Positions 50,882 through 59,562 of a stretch of DNA of 64,000 nt are shown in pieces. This DNA is from Rhodoblastus sphagnicola (GTDB taxonomy: Bacteria; Pseudomonadota; Alphaproteobacteria; Rhizobiales; Beijerinckiaceae): NCBI RefSeq assembly GCF_002937075.1, contig NZ_NHSJ01000038.1, positions 83,963 through 147,962 on the forward strand, given 5' to 3'. Within the stretch, counting starts at the first letter, position 1, and every line of letters begins with the position of its first letter. A program made the translations under genes and the position numbers. The notes beneath the pieces were generated by a model that had not been told where the DNA came from, made no database searches, and worked only from the letters and a program-made list of their open reading frames with translations.

Positions 50882-51865
50882 CTAATCCGCGAAAATCGCG
50901 CCGGTGATGAGATTTTCGCTCCACAGTTTTTCCTCGTCCAGGCCCGCGACGGGCGCGAGGCTTTGCCGCCATGCCGCCACTCTTTCGCATCTTTCCCGGC
51001 GCGCTTGCGCCGCCTGCGCGGCGTCGACCGGGGCGAAAGCCACGGCGTCGCCGGGCAAGACATGCGCCATGCGGTCGAGATCGGCGGTGATGACGCAGCC
51101 GATCCTGGCATAGCCGCCAGAGGTCTGTCCATCCGCGCGCAACAGGATCGGCTGACCGTCGCCGGGAATTTGGATCGCGCCGGGCGTCACGCCCTCGCTG
51201 ACGATGTTGGCGCCTTCCGGCCGATCGGCGAGGCGCGGGCCGGCGAGGCGAAGGCCCATGCGGTCGCTCTCCGGCCGCACCGTCCAGCGCGCGGCGATGA
51301 AGGCGGCCAGGGTTTGCGGCGGGAACGGGTCCGGGCCGGGAAGGAAGCGCAGCGGGCCGTCGCCCGGCGCGAGCGGCGGGGCGCAACGATCCTCGCCTTG
51401 GGCGTCCGCGCAGCAAAGCACGTCGTCGGGGCCGAGCGCGCGGCCGAGGCCGGCGCGGGCGTAGGCTGAGCGGCTGTTGAGGACGGGCGGGACATCGAGG
51501 CCGCCGGAACAGGCGATATAGCCGGGCGGGCGCGTGAGTTTTAGCGCGAGGCGGTCGCCCGTTTGCAGCGTCAGGCCGCGCCAAGACACGATGCTTTCGT
51601 CGCGGCCGGCGCGGGTCAGGACGCCGGAAAACGCGCCGGCCAAACCGAGGCGAACAGGCCCCGCGTCCGCGCGCAAAATTGGCGCCGACAGCAGGCATTC
51701 CAGCGCCGCCGCATCGTCCGGCGCGCCGGCTAAAACATTGGCGGCGGCGAAAAAGCCTTGGTCCAGCGCGCCGGACACGGGGATTCCGAGCCTGCGGAAA
51801 CCGAAGCGGCCCCGGTCCTGAATCGAGACGCCGAGGCCGGGATGTTCGACGATCAGCCGCGCCAT
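50882..51865 (-). CDS. pxpC: 5-oxoprolinase subunit C (biotin-dependent carboxylase-like domain)
   Basis: A 327-aa subunit related to the allophanate hydrolase subunit 2 fold. GLGVSIQDRGRFGFRRLGIPVSG, LNSRSAYARAGLGRAL, DRMGLRLAGPRL and the C-terminal TSGGYARIGCVITADLD are diagnostic. With PxpB it phosphorylates or activates pyroglutamate before PxpA completes hydrolysis. It overlaps the 3' end of pxpB by 13 bp. GGAGCGGAC precedes the ATG at 51865. Confidence 0.93.
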   Translation of the reverse strand: MARLIVEHPGLGVSIQDRGRFGFRRLGIPVSGALDQGFFAAANVLAGAPDDAAALECLLSAPILRADAGPVRLGLAGAFSGVLTRAGRDESIVSWRGLTLQTGDRLALKLTRPPGYIACSGGLDVPPVLNSRSAYARAGLGRALGPDDVLCCADAQGEDRCAPPLAPGDGPLRFLPGPDPFPPQTLAAFIAARWTVRPESDRMGLRLAGPRLADRPEGANIVSEGVTPGAIQIPGDGQPILLRADGQTSGGYARIGCVITADLDRMAHVLPGDAVAFAPVDAAQAAQARRERCERVAAWRQSLAPVAGLDEEKLWSENLITGAIFAD

Positions 51866-52536
51866 GTCCGCTCCTGTGCGAAGAATTCATCGCGGCCGAT
51901 CAGGCGCCAGCGCACGCGATCGCCGGGGGCGAAAAGCGTGGGCTTTTCCGCTTGCGCGTCGAACAATTTTGTCGGCGTGCGGCCGATCAGGCGCCAGCCG
52001 CCGGGGCTGGACTGCGGATAGGCCGCGCACATACCGTCGGCTATGGCGACCGAGCGCTCCGGCACGTTTTTACGCGGGGTGGCGAGGCGGGGCGCGTCCA
52101 GAAATTTCGGCAGGCCGCCGAGATAGGCGAAGCCGGGCAGGAAGCCGAGCATGGCGACGTCGAAGGTGATTTTGGCGAAGGCTTGCAGCCAGTCGGCTGG
52201 CGACAGGCCGTTGGCTTGCGCGACATCGGCGAGATCCGGCGCGAAATCCGCCTCGGCGCAGAACGGCAGGTCGTGGATTTCACCCGAGCACGGCGCGGGC
52301 GGCGCCAAGGCGAGGCGGCGGCACAGGCTTTCCAGTTCTGCAAAGGGCAGCGCGTCCGGGTCGTACCACAACGTCACCGAGGCGAAGGCCGGCGCCCATT
52401 CATGCAGGCCGCGCGGCGGCGCCGCCGCCAGCGCCGCGCAAAAGGCTTGGGCGCGGGCGTTGAGCGCGGGGTCTATCGCCGCGCCGAAGCGAACAATCGC
52501 CGCCGCGTCGCCGAGAGGCAGAAGTCTTGGTTCCAT
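51853..52536 (-). CDS. pxpB: 5-oxoprolinase subunit B
   Basis: A 227-aa protein of the KipI/allophanate hydrolase subunit 1 family. GDAAAIVRFGAAIDPALNARA, VTLWYDPDAL, FAKITFDVAMLGFLPGFAYLGGLP and AIADGMCAAYPQSSPGGWRLIGRT (quoted in parts) form the conserved core. The reading frame is open far upstream in antisense of the kinase gene, but the family begins at MEPRLLPLGD (52536). First gene of the operon; it is divergent from the kinase gene with about 84 bp between. Confidence 0.92.
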   Translation of the reverse strand: MEPRLLPLGDAAAIVRFGAAIDPALNARAQAFCAALAAAPPRGLHEWAPAFASVTLWYDPDALPFAELESLCRRLALAPPAPCSGEIHDLPFCAEADFAPDLADVAQANGLSPADWLQAFAKITFDVAMLGFLPGFAYLGGLPKFLDAPRLATPRKNVPERSVAIADGMCAAYPQSSPGGWRLIGRTPTKLFDAQAEKPTLFAPGDRVRWRLIGRDEFFAQERTWRG

Positions 52537-52620
52537 CACGCGTAAAACATCTTCCAAGGTCCGGGTTTTTTCTAGCGGCGTATTGTGATCCGGTTGCGAC
52601 GGGAATGCGGCGGGGTAAAC

Positions 52621-54066
52621 ATGGTTTGGCGGGGCGGTTGGGTGGAGACGGCGCGCACAGCCCTTCTGTTCGCGTTGCCGCTTGCTCTCGCCGCGCTGCT
52701 TGGCGCGCAGGCGCTCGACGCCGACTATGTGGTGCTGCGCGAAAAAGCGCGGCGCGACACCGCGCGCGTCGCCGACGCCTTTTCCGGCGCCGCCGTCAAC
52801 GAAGTGACCGAACTCGCCGCCTTCGCCAATCTCAAGGTGGAGAAGGCCTGGGGCGACGCCTATCCGGACGCGGCGCTCTGGCGCGTGATTTATAGTTACG
52901 ACCTCGGCCTGCTGGTGCTGAAGCGGCAGGGCGACCGGGTCGTGTTCCCGCCGGAAGACCCGCTCGCCATGCCGAAAATGTGGGAGGACAAGCTGCGGGC
53001 GCTGACCGCGATCGCCGACCTGTTGCGCGAGGGCGATTTCGTCAATGGCTGGTTTCCCAACATCGCCGGGGAATATTATTTCGAATGCCGCCGCACGGGC
53101 GCTGCGCCTGAACGCGCGGAAAACTGCATCGCGCTGGCGAGCGCGCAGATCTTTCCCACCTTGTTCGGCGTGCTCGACGAATTCGCCGCCGTGACGCCGG
53201 GCTGGGCGTTCCGGCTGCGCGATCCGTTCGACCGCATCGTCTGGAGCAAGGGGGCGGGAGAAACTTTCGAGGCCTTCACCCAAAGCGGCGCGCTGCATGG
53301 CTGGGTGGTGGAGCTGTCCGGCGCGCCCGCTCCCAAGCGCGGCGCGCTGGGGCGACTCGCCTTGGCCGCGCCGCTCGCCTTGGTCTGGCTGCTGCTGGTG
53401 TTTTTGGCGCGGCGCGCGCAAGAAGCCCAGGCGCGGGAAAGCGCCGCGCGCATGACCCTGCTGACCCAGCTTTCGCACGACCTGCGCACGCCGCTGGCCA
53501 ATCTGAAGCTTTACGCCGAACTGATCCGGCGCAAGGGCGACGGCCCCGAGCTGTCGCGCTATTGCGCGGTGCTGAGCGACGAGATCGACCGACTCGACGC
53601 GCTCGCCGGCGCGACGCTTTCGCAAGGCGCGGCGCCGGTCGCCTATGCGCTGGGGACGGCCGACCCTGGCGCGCTGGCTCGGGAGATCGTCGCGCGCTAC
53701 CAGAGCTTGCTGGCTTCCTCCAACTGCGTCTGCGCGGTGACGAGCGCGGTCGCGGGCGCGCGGCGCTTCGCCATCCCCGCCTTTGAGCGCATTCTGATCA
53801 ATCTGGTGGACAATGCCCGCAAATATGCGCCCGGGCCGATTGAAGTGACGGTCGGCGAGAGCGGCGGCCTGCTGGTCTTGACCGTGCGCGATCATGGCGG
53901 CGGCCAAGCTGTTGCTGGCGAAAAGCTTGCGGCGCCACAAAGGTCGCATGGCGTCGGCCTGTCGATCGTGCGCGAATTGGCGCGGGCGAACGGCGGCGGA
54001 TTCGCGCTGTCGGCCGCCCATCCCGGAGTTTTAGCGCGCGCCACCTTGCGTATGGACGTTTCATGA
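52621..54066 (+). CDS. Two-component sensor histidine kinase
   Basis: A 481-aa kinase. TM1 is about residues 10-30 and TM2 about 243-263 (LALAAPLALVWLLLVFLA), framing a periplasmic sensor of about 210 residues with a paired cysteine (ECRR and ENCIAL). The HisKA motif is LLTQLSHDLRTPLANLKLY with the phospho-histidine in SHDLR; NLVDNARKYAPG is the N box and SHGVGLSIVRELARANGG the G box. There is no HAMP domain. The ATG at 52621 has GGCGGGG upstream; a GTG at 52585 is in frame. Coupled to the response regulator by ATGA. Confidence 0.9.
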   Translation: MVWRGGWVETARTALLFALPLALAALLGAQALDADYVVLREKARRDTARVADAFSGAAVNEVTELAAFANLKVEKAWGDAYPDAALWRVIYSYDLGLLVLKRQGDRVVFPPEDPLAMPKMWEDKLRALTAIADLLREGDFVNGWFPNIAGEYYFECRRTGAAPERAENCIALASAQIFPTLFGVLDEFAAVTPGWAFRLRDPFDRIVWSKGAGETFEAFTQSGALHGWVVELSGAPAPKRGALGRLALAAPLALVWLLLVFLARRAQEAQARESAARMTLLTQLSHDLRTPLANLKLYAELIRRKGDGPELSRYCAVLSDEIDRLDALAGATLSQGAAPVAYALGTADPGALAREIVARYQSLLASSNCVCAVTSAVAGARRFAIPAFERILINLVDNARKYAPGPIEVTVGESGGLLVLTVRDHGGGQAVAGEKLAAPQRSHGVGLSIVRELARANGGGFALSAAHPGVLARATLRMDVS

Positions 54067-54752
54067 AAATCCTGATCGCGGAGGACGATTCCAATCTGCG
54101 CGCCGGGCTCACCGACCTTCTGGCGCTGGAGGGACTCGACTGCATCGTCGCCGAGGACGGCGAGGCCGCCTGGACCGCCTTTGTCGAACAGGCGCCGGCC
54201 CTGTGCTTGCTCGACGTGATGATGCCACGCCTCGACGGGCTCGACCTGTGCCGGCGCATTCGCGCCCGCGATTCCGCGACGCCGATCCTGCTGCTGTCGG
54301 CGCGGGGCGCCGAAATCGACAGGGTGGTGGGGCTGGAAATCGGCGCCGACGATTATATCGCCAAGCCGTTTTCCGCACGCGAACTGGTGGCGCGGATCAA
54401 GGCGGCGCTGCGGCGCGTAAAGCCTCAGGCACAGCCTGTGGAGGCGGAGGAGAGGATTTTCCGCATGGGCGATCTGACCATAGATCCCGACGCCCTGCGC
54501 GCGACGCGCGGCGGCGGCGGCATCGATCTCGCCCCGCGCGAACTGGCGATGCTGCGGGCGCTGCATGACCGCAAGGGCAAGGCGGTGTCGCGCGACGACC
54601 TGTTCGATCTGGCCTGGGGCCGGGGCTACATGCCCAACAGCCGCGCGCTCGACCAATATGTGTCGTCGCTGCGCAAGAAAATCGAGTTGGACCCGGCCAA
54701 ACCGCGCATCATCCAGACCGTGCATGGCGTGGGCTATCGCTACGAGGCGTGA
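54063..54752 (+). CDS. OmpR-family response regulator
   Basis: A 229-aa regulator. The receiver domain (1-120) has the acidic pocket AEDD, the phospho-acceptor aspartate in CLLDVMMPRLDG (about D51), LLLSARG and the lysine in YIAKPFS. The C-terminal winged helix (about 135-225) includes LAPRELAMLRAL and ALDQYVSSLRKKIE. Partner of the upstream kinase through a 4-bp overlap. Targets are unknown; the nearby envelope genes (PagL-like, porin) are possible. Confidence 0.92.
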   Translation: MKILIAEDDSNLRAGLTDLLALEGLDCIVAEDGEAAWTAFVEQAPALCLLDVMMPRLDGLDLCRRIRARDSATPILLLSARGAEIDRVVGLEIGADDYIAKPFSARELVARIKAALRRVKPQAQPVEAEERIFRMGDLTIDPDALRATRGGGGIDLAPRELAMLRALHDRKGKAVSRDDLFDLAWGRGYMPNSRALDQYVSSLRKKIELDPAKPRIIQTVHGVGYRYEA

Positions 54753-54753
54753 G

Positions 54754-55155
54754 TCACCAGCGGTCGAGGTCGATCATCTGGTCGGGGACCGTTGCGTGGA
54801 ACAGCGGCCGCACCAGGCCGGGCGCAAAATTTCCCGAGGGACCGTAAAGCGCGAGCGCCCGCGCGCAGGCCGCGAAAAAGCGATTGGCGGCGGAGGCGGC
54901 GGCGTGCTGGCGCGCGTGGGCGCGGCCGAAAACCTCGATGTAATGGCCGTTCACCGCGATGCCGTGGACCTCGCGGAAAACGGCGAGCGCGGCGGGATCG
55001 ACGGCGTCATTCACGCAAAACTCGCTCCAGGCGGTCGCGTCGGCGATCAGGCGGATCAGGGCGTCGTGATACGCGACTTGGCGCTCGGGCGTTTTCGCCT
55101 CGGCGCAGGCGGACCACGCCACCAGGGCGGCCAGCACGATGGTTGATGTCTTCAT
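54754..55155 (-). CDS. Small secreted protein of unknown function
   Basis: A 133-aa protein with signal peptide MKTSTIVLAALVAWSACAEA (cleavage after about residue 20). The mature part is helical, with paired sites around FCVNDAV and FFAACARAL that give two cysteines which could form a disulfide. I do not recognise the family. It begins 22 bp from a perfect AGGTCCA/TGGACCT palindrome and ends one base from the stop of the response regulator. Confidence 0.6.
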   Translation of the reverse strand: MKTSTIVLAALVAWSACAEAKTPERQVAYHDALIRLIADATAWSEFCVNDAVDPAALAVFREVHGIAVNGHYIEVFGRAHARQHAAASAANRFFAACARALALYGPSGNFAPGLVRPLFHATVPDQMIDLDRW

Positions 55156-55176
55156 TGTCGGGCGCTCCAGCGGCGG

Positions 55177-55193
55177 AGGTCCATCTTGGACCT
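55177..55193. promoter_or_regulatory. Perfect palindrome AGGTCCA-N3-TGGACCT
   Basis: Arms 55177-55183 and 55187-55193 with a 3-nt centre, 22 bp upstream of the small secreted protein gene. Compact, symmetric and in a promoter position, it is more like an operator than a terminator. Confidence 0.45.
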
Positions 55194-55211
55194 AAAGCGC
55201 GCGCGATCAAG

Positions 55212-55252
55212 GGGCGGCGGCTGGTTGCAAGGATTTCAGGTCGCCGCCGCCC
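55212..55252. terminator. Long GC hairpin after the PagL-like gene
   Basis: GGGCGGCGGC (55212-55221) pairs perfectly with GCCGCCGCCC (55243-55252) around a 21-nt loop. It lies 49 bp past the stop (55301) of the minus-strand PagL-like gene. No T-run adjoins, so it may stabilise the 3' end or terminate weakly. Confidence 0.4.
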
Positions 55253-55300
55253 AGCCCGCGTCGGCCGGGACGGAACCCTGCTGGCCGACCCTTGCGCGCG

Positions 55301-55879
55301 TCAGCCCGGAAACCAAGCCTCCAGCGGGAAGCGGTAATAGATCGAGAGGATGTCCGCCCCCGGGTTGGGCTTGTTGTGGTTGAAGCGCTCCGCGAGCTGG
55401 CTGTTCGAAATATGGCTGATCGCCACGCCGAACCGCGAGTGGTCGGCGAACTCATAGGACAGTTCGAGCTGGGTGCGGAATTCCAGCGGATAGTTGAGCC
55501 TCTTGCCATCGCCGGGCATGAAAAGGCCGGGTTCGAACTTGGGTGTGAAGTGCAGCGGGCCGTAGTTGACGTCATAGGCGACGCCGGCGCCCATCCAGGT
55601 TCCGGCCGAGGATGTGATCTCGAAGCCGGCGGTCGGATGCAGGCGACCGTAGATCTCCGGCGTCGGCAGCAGGTTGTAGCCGCCCATGATTTCGAAGCGG
55701 TGGTCGGTCGCCTCATAATGCTTGCGGTTGTAGTCCACCTTGAAAAAGGCGATGCGCGGGTCGAGGAAGGTTTCGTCGAACAAGCCGATGCCGACGCCGA
55801 GCAGAGTGGGGTCCGCCGCCAGCGAAGGACCGCACGCCGCGAGCATAACGCCCGCCGCCAGAATTTCGCGCAACCGCAT
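55301..55879 (-). CDS. Acyloxyacyl hydrolase / lipid A 3-O-deacylase (PagL-like)
   Basis: A 192-aa outer-membrane beta-barrel enzyme that removes the 3-position acyl chain from lipid A. The signal peptide covers residues 1-21 (ending SLAA). The C-terminal region FADHSRFGVAISHISNSQLA contains the catalytic HxSN pattern (His and Ser of PagL), followed by NPGADILSIYYRFPLE with the supporting acidic residue. Alternating polar/hydrophobic strands (FEIMGGYNLL, WMGAGVAYDV, LELSYEFADH) fit an eight-stranded barrel. It would alter LPS and membrane permeability. Confidence 0.82.
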   Translation of the reverse strand: MRLREILAAGVMLAACGPSLAADPTLLGVGIGLFDETFLDPRIAFFKVDYNRKHYEATDHRFEIMGGYNLLPTPEIYGRLHPTAGFEITSSAGTWMGAGVAYDVNYGPLHFTPKFEPGLFMPGDGKRLNYPLEFRTQLELSYEFADHSRFGVAISHISNSQLAERFNHNKPNPGADILSIYYRFPLEAWFPG

Positions 55880-56010
55880 AGTCCTTCCCCCGGTCGGCCC
55901 TCACGAAAACCTCGATGAATCGGGATGAGCCGCCGGAACCATAGTCGGCCGCGCCCCACGCGACAATGACATTTGTGCAACAGGGCGCGGAGAACGGCGG
56001 CGAAGCGGGA

Positions 56011-56262
56011 TCAGCGATAGGCGCCCGCGCCCTGAGGGGCCGGCTGCTGAATCTGCTGCTGCTGTTGCAGGCGCTGCTGCTTGTAATAATGGCGGGCGGC
56101 GATGCAACCGCCAATGGCGCCGACCACGGCGTGGTGTCCGGCGTAATGCCCGGCGACGCCCCCGGCGACGGCGCCGCGAATGCAGCCCTTGGCCTGCGCC
56201 TGCGAAGCGAGCCCCACCGCAGCGACGAGCGAAATGACAGTGGCGGCGAAGAGTTTGTTCAT
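56011..56262 (-). CDS. Small glycine/histidine-rich secreted protein
   Basis: An 83-aa protein with signal peptide MNKLFAATVISLVAAVGLASQAQA (about 24 residues). The mature part has GCIRGAVAGGVAGHYAGHH and GAIGGCIAARHYYKQQ, a short glycine-zipper-like segment with two cysteines and several histidines, then a polyglutamine run (QQQQQ) and Pro/Gly tail. The function is unknown. The frame is open upstream to 56373, overlapping an interspersed repeat, so the ATG at 56262 is used. Confidence 0.6.
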   Translation of the reverse strand: MNKLFAATVISLVAAVGLASQAQAKGCIRGAVAGGVAGHYAGHHAVVGAIGGCIAARHYYKQQRLQQQQQIQQPAPQGAGAYR

Positions 56263-56340
56263 GCCAATCCCCGATGCGTTCGGCGCGGTTTGTTCGCGCG
56301 CTGTTTTATATAGGAAGTTTCGAGGCGTTTTCGCCACTCC

Positions 56341-56428
56341 AGAGCGTGAAGCGTTGCCCCGGAAACGCGTCACGCTCTAAACTCTTTGTTTTCGCGTGTT
56401 TTTTTCCGAAAACCGGTGTCCACCTTTT
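56341..56428. repeat. Interspersed repeat, copy B (opposite strand to copy A)
   Basis: Read on the minus strand it runs GGACACCGGTTTTCGG, then AACAAAGAGTTTAGAGCGTG, ending in a hairpin with arms AGAGCGTGA (56341-56349) and TCACGCTCT (56370-56378), plus inner GCGTT/AACGC. Order and key words match copy A at 46649. It sits between the small secreted protein and the MFS exporter gene. Confidence 0.75.
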
Positions 56429-56449
56429 GGGATCATGCTCCCGCGCGGC

Positions 56450-57679
56450 TCACGCCGGCAGATTTTTCAAGGCGCCGCGCCGCGCCAGCGCCACGATGAC
56501 CAGGAAGCTGAACGAGAGCAGCAGGGCGGACAGGCCATAGGCCAGTCCCGGCTGTTTTCCGCTCGCGATCTCGAAGGCGAGCAATTGCGTGAACGTGATC
56601 GGGCCGATCATGCCGGAGACGCCGCGCAGGCTCGACACCGCGCCTTGCAGGGTTCCCTGCTCGGAAACGTTGACGAAGCGGGTCGCCATCGACTGCATGG
56701 CGGGCGCGGCCAACCCCCACAGCGCGATCAGCGGAATCGCGGCGATGAAGGCCCAACCGGCCGGGGCCACGGCGAAACCGACGAAGCCGGCGACGCCGAA
56801 CAGCAGGCCCGCGACCGCCGAAGGCGTCTCGCCGAATTTCTTCACGCTCTGCCGCACCAGGCCGCCGGCCACGATGGTCTGGGTGATGCCCACCGCAGCC
56901 AGCGCCAGACCGGTCTCGGTCGGTGTCCAGTGATAGCGGAAATCCGTGTAGATCACGAACAGGCACGGCAGCGATTCATGCGCCAGCAGCGACAGGAAGA
57001 TGGCGGTGGTGACCAGCGCCAGACCGGGTTCGCGGCCCAGGAACTTCAAGGCGCCGATCACATTGGCGCTGCGCCAGACGAATTTGCGCGTGCGGTTTTC
57101 CGGCGCCAGCGATTCCGGCAGGACGAAATAACCGTAGATGGCGTTGAGCAGGCTGAAGGCCGCCGCGCCCCAGAACGGCAAGCGCAGGTCGATCTCGCCG
57201 AGCCAGCCGCCGATGGCCGGGCCGATCACGAAACCGACCCCGAACACGGCGCCGAGCAGGCCAAATTTCGCCGCGCGCTTTTCCGGCGGGGTGATGTCGG
57301 CGATATAGGCCTGCGCCGTGGAAAAGCTGGCGGCGGCGGCGCCCGAGGCGAGACGGCCGATGAACAGCCAGGTCAGGCTCGGCGCCAGCGCCATCACCAG
57401 ATAATCGACGCCAAGCCCGATGTTGGAGAGCAGCACCACCGGGCGGCGGCCGAACCGGTCGGACAAGGCCCCGAGCACCGGTTGGCACATGAACTGCATC
57501 ATCGCCCAGGCTATACCGAAATAGCCGACCCAGCGCGAGGCGGCGGAAAAATCCCCGCCGCGAAAGGACACGATCAGTTTTGGCAGAACCGGGACAATCA
57601 CGCCGAGCGCAATGACATCGAGCGCGGCCGTGATGAAGATGAAAATGAACGCCGCCTTGCCCGGTTTGTACGACTGCAT
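56450..57679 (-). CDS. MFS drug:H+ antiporter, TetA-like
   Basis: A 409-aa twelve-span exporter. [16 protein letters not shown] is the MFS motif A between TM2 and TM3, and [18 protein letters not shown] is motif C, the antiporter signature in TM5. The sequence resembles the TCR/Tet subfamily ([19 protein letters not shown]). It probably exports a hydrophobic drug or metabolite; tetracycline itself is not implied. The ATG at 57679 has GGAGG eight bases upstream. No TetR gene is adjacent. Confidence 0.85.
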   Translation of the reverse strand: MQSYKPGKAAFIFIFITAALDVIALGVIVPVLPKLIVSFRGGDFSAASRWVGYFGIAWAMMQFMCQPVLGALSDRFGRRPVVLLSNIGLGVDYLVMALAPSLTWLFIGRLASGAAAASFSTAQAYIADITPPEKRAAKFGLLGAVFGVGFVIGPAIGGWLGEIDLRLPFWGAAAFSLLNAIYGYFVLPESLAPENRTRKFVWRSANVIGALKFLGREPGLALVTTAIFLSLLAHESLPCLFVIYTDFRYHWTPTETGLALAAVGITQTIVAGGLVRQSVKKFGETPSAVAGLLFGVAGFVGFAVAPAGWAFIAAIPLIALWGLAAPAMQSMATRFVNVSEQGTLQGAVSSLRGVSGMIGPITFTQLLAFEIASGKQPGLAYGLSALLLSFSFLVIVALARRGALKNLPA

Positions 57680-57861
57680 CGTCAACGCCTCCACGCTTTA
57701 TTTCGTGTAACGCGTCGTTGACAGGCGATGCAAATGAAATTTACCGTTCCGGCGCCGCAGCCTGTCGCAAGGGAGTCGCCCTCCCCCGCGCCGGATTTCG
57801 CGTTTTCCGGGCCTCGCCCCGAGCATGCGCCTTATCGCGAATTCGCGCATGAGCGTCCAGG

Positions 57862-59319
57862 CTAGAACTTGAGCTTGGCGAACAGCACGCCAAAGGTCAT
57901 GTTCTTGCCGCCGGCGCTGGTGAGCGCCGGCCCGGCCTGGAATTGCGCGAGAATGGCGCCGAGTTGCAGCGATTCATTATATTGCCAGCGCGCGTCCATC
58001 GAAACTTCCGAACCGACCCGCGACCCCCTGGCCTTGCTGGTGTTGGCGAGCGCGGAGAAGCCCGACCCGTACAGCCCGTCCGTGGTCGAGGCGCGCCACA
58101 GCATGTCGTAGCCGAGCACCACGGTCACGCGCTCGACCGGTGTGACGCAGAGGACCGGCCTGAAATCGCGGACGTTGGAGGGCACGAGGACCGAGGTTTC
58201 CGCGAAATAGGGCAGACGCGGGAACATGGCGTTGAACGTGCCGATGGTCGTCTTGTTGTGGGCGTTGTCGCCGGAGGCGTCATTGGCGGAAAAGCCGATG
58301 CGCGGCGTCCAAGGGGTGGCGGCGAAAGTGTAGCCGGCGACGACGGCGAGCAGATGGGCCTCGATATTGAAGTTTTGCGCGCCGGAGCGGAACCGGCCGG
58401 TCTGCCAGGAGCCCTCGAGATTCCAGTCGAAGCCGCCGGCCTTGCCGAACAGGCGGGCGCCAAGCGTTTGCGCCTTTTCCGAGCCGGAAAGGCCGCGCAT
58501 CTTGATGGAATTGTTCTCGTAATCGAGCACGTAGAGATCGGTTTTCAGCGGCCCGATCACCGGCGTGGTGACATAGACGCCGCTCAGGCGCTGGGCGCGG
58601 TTGGTGGAATCGTCCATCGCATATTCGGTGTTGACGGCGGGCTGCACCGCCAGAATGTCGACACTGGCCTCGCCGATCTTGTCGGTGACGCGCAGGCCGT
58701 CGAAGTCGCGGCGCGCGTTCGGTCCCTCGCGCGCCGCGATCAGGCGCTGGAAGCCGAAGGCGAGTTCCTCGCGGCCATAACGGATCGAGGGTTGGTCGCC
58801 GAACGGAGACGGCAGCCGCGCCTCGACGAAACGCTGGAACAGCTCCCAGCGATCGGCGTCGGTCGAGGAGGAGGCGCCGCGCCGGCCGAAAATGCGGTCG
58901 TCGCCGAGCGTGGCATAGGCGCGGAAATAATCGGTGACATGGAGGTCGGCGTTGAGGTTGGCGCGCTCCAGCAGATAGCCGCTGGCCGCCTGCGCCTTGC
59001 CGATGCCGTAATTGATGCGCTGGTAGGTCTCCCAACGCTCGCGCAATTCGCCGCCAAGACTCAGATAGGACGGACCCCACAGGCTCGATCCCAGCGGAAT
59101 GTATTTGACCCGCTCCCACGGCGTCGGGTTCGGCTTGTTGGCCAGATAGGTGAAATCGTCGTTGTAGCGCAGGAAGCGGAACGGTGGATCGGCTTGCTCC
59201 GGGCTTTCCGCGCGGGCCGCGCCGGTCATGGCGGTCATGGCGGTCAGCGCGACAACGCACGCGGCGGCGCGCCAAAAATTGCTGCGCGACGCGCGCGAAA
59301 AACTCAAAGACAATCGCAT
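57862..59319 (-). CDS. Alginate-export (AlgE-like) outer-membrane porin family protein
   Basis: A 485-aa protein with a signal peptide (about residues 1-37, ending GAARA) and a C-terminal phenylalanine typical of outer-membrane barrels (FAKLKF). The mature start DPPFRFLRYNDDFTYL and the downstream LSLGGELRERWETYQRINYG are typical of the alginate_exp family; SIRYGREELAFGFQRLIA and LYVLDYENNS are further strands. There are no alginate polymerase genes nearby, so general substrate uptake or export is more likely than alginate secretion. The ATG at 59319 has GGGGGAA upstream. Divergent from parE. Confidence 0.82.
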   Translation of the reverse strand: MRLSLSFSRASRSNFWRAAACVVALTAMTAMTGAARAESPEQADPPFRFLRYNDDFTYLANKPNPTPWERVKYIPLGSSLWGPSYLSLGGELRERWETYQRINYGIGKAQAASGYLLERANLNADLHVTDYFRAYATLGDDRIFGRRGASSSTDADRWELFQRFVEARLPSPFGDQPSIRYGREELAFGFQRLIAAREGPNARRDFDGLRVTDKIGEASVDILAVQPAVNTEYAMDDSTNRAQRLSGVYVTTPVIGPLKTDLYVLDYENNSIKMRGLSGSEKAQTLGARLFGKAGGFDWNLEGSWQTGRFRSGAQNFNIEAHLLAVVAGYTFAATPWTPRIGFSANDASGDNAHNKTTIGTFNAMFPRLPYFAETSVLVPSNVRDFRPVLCVTPVERVTVVLGYDMLWRASTTDGLYGSGFSALANTSKARGSRVGSEVSMDARWQYNESLQLGAILAQFQAGPALTSAGGKNMTFGVLFAKLKF

Positions 59320-59562
59320 TGCATTCCCCCTCGCGCCTGTTCCCGGCGCTGTGCTCAAGCAACTTACATGGCCGTTTCCGGCGGGGCTTGTTTTCGATCA
59401 ACCGATCGCGTCCGTCACGACAGATCGAGGTAAGGAATTTGTAAGAAATCGCGACAGCGCGCGCGGGGCGCTGTTGCGCGGTATATTCCGTTTTCGTTCT
59501 GTTCCCTTCCACGCGACTTTTTGCTAGGACAATGTTTGAGAGACAGAGCGAATCGGGTTCAA

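Noticed and set aside
51853..54021. A 722-aa minus-strand frame extending through the kinase gene
   Set aside because: Only the last 227 residues match PxpB; the rest is antisense of the histidine kinase on the plus strand.
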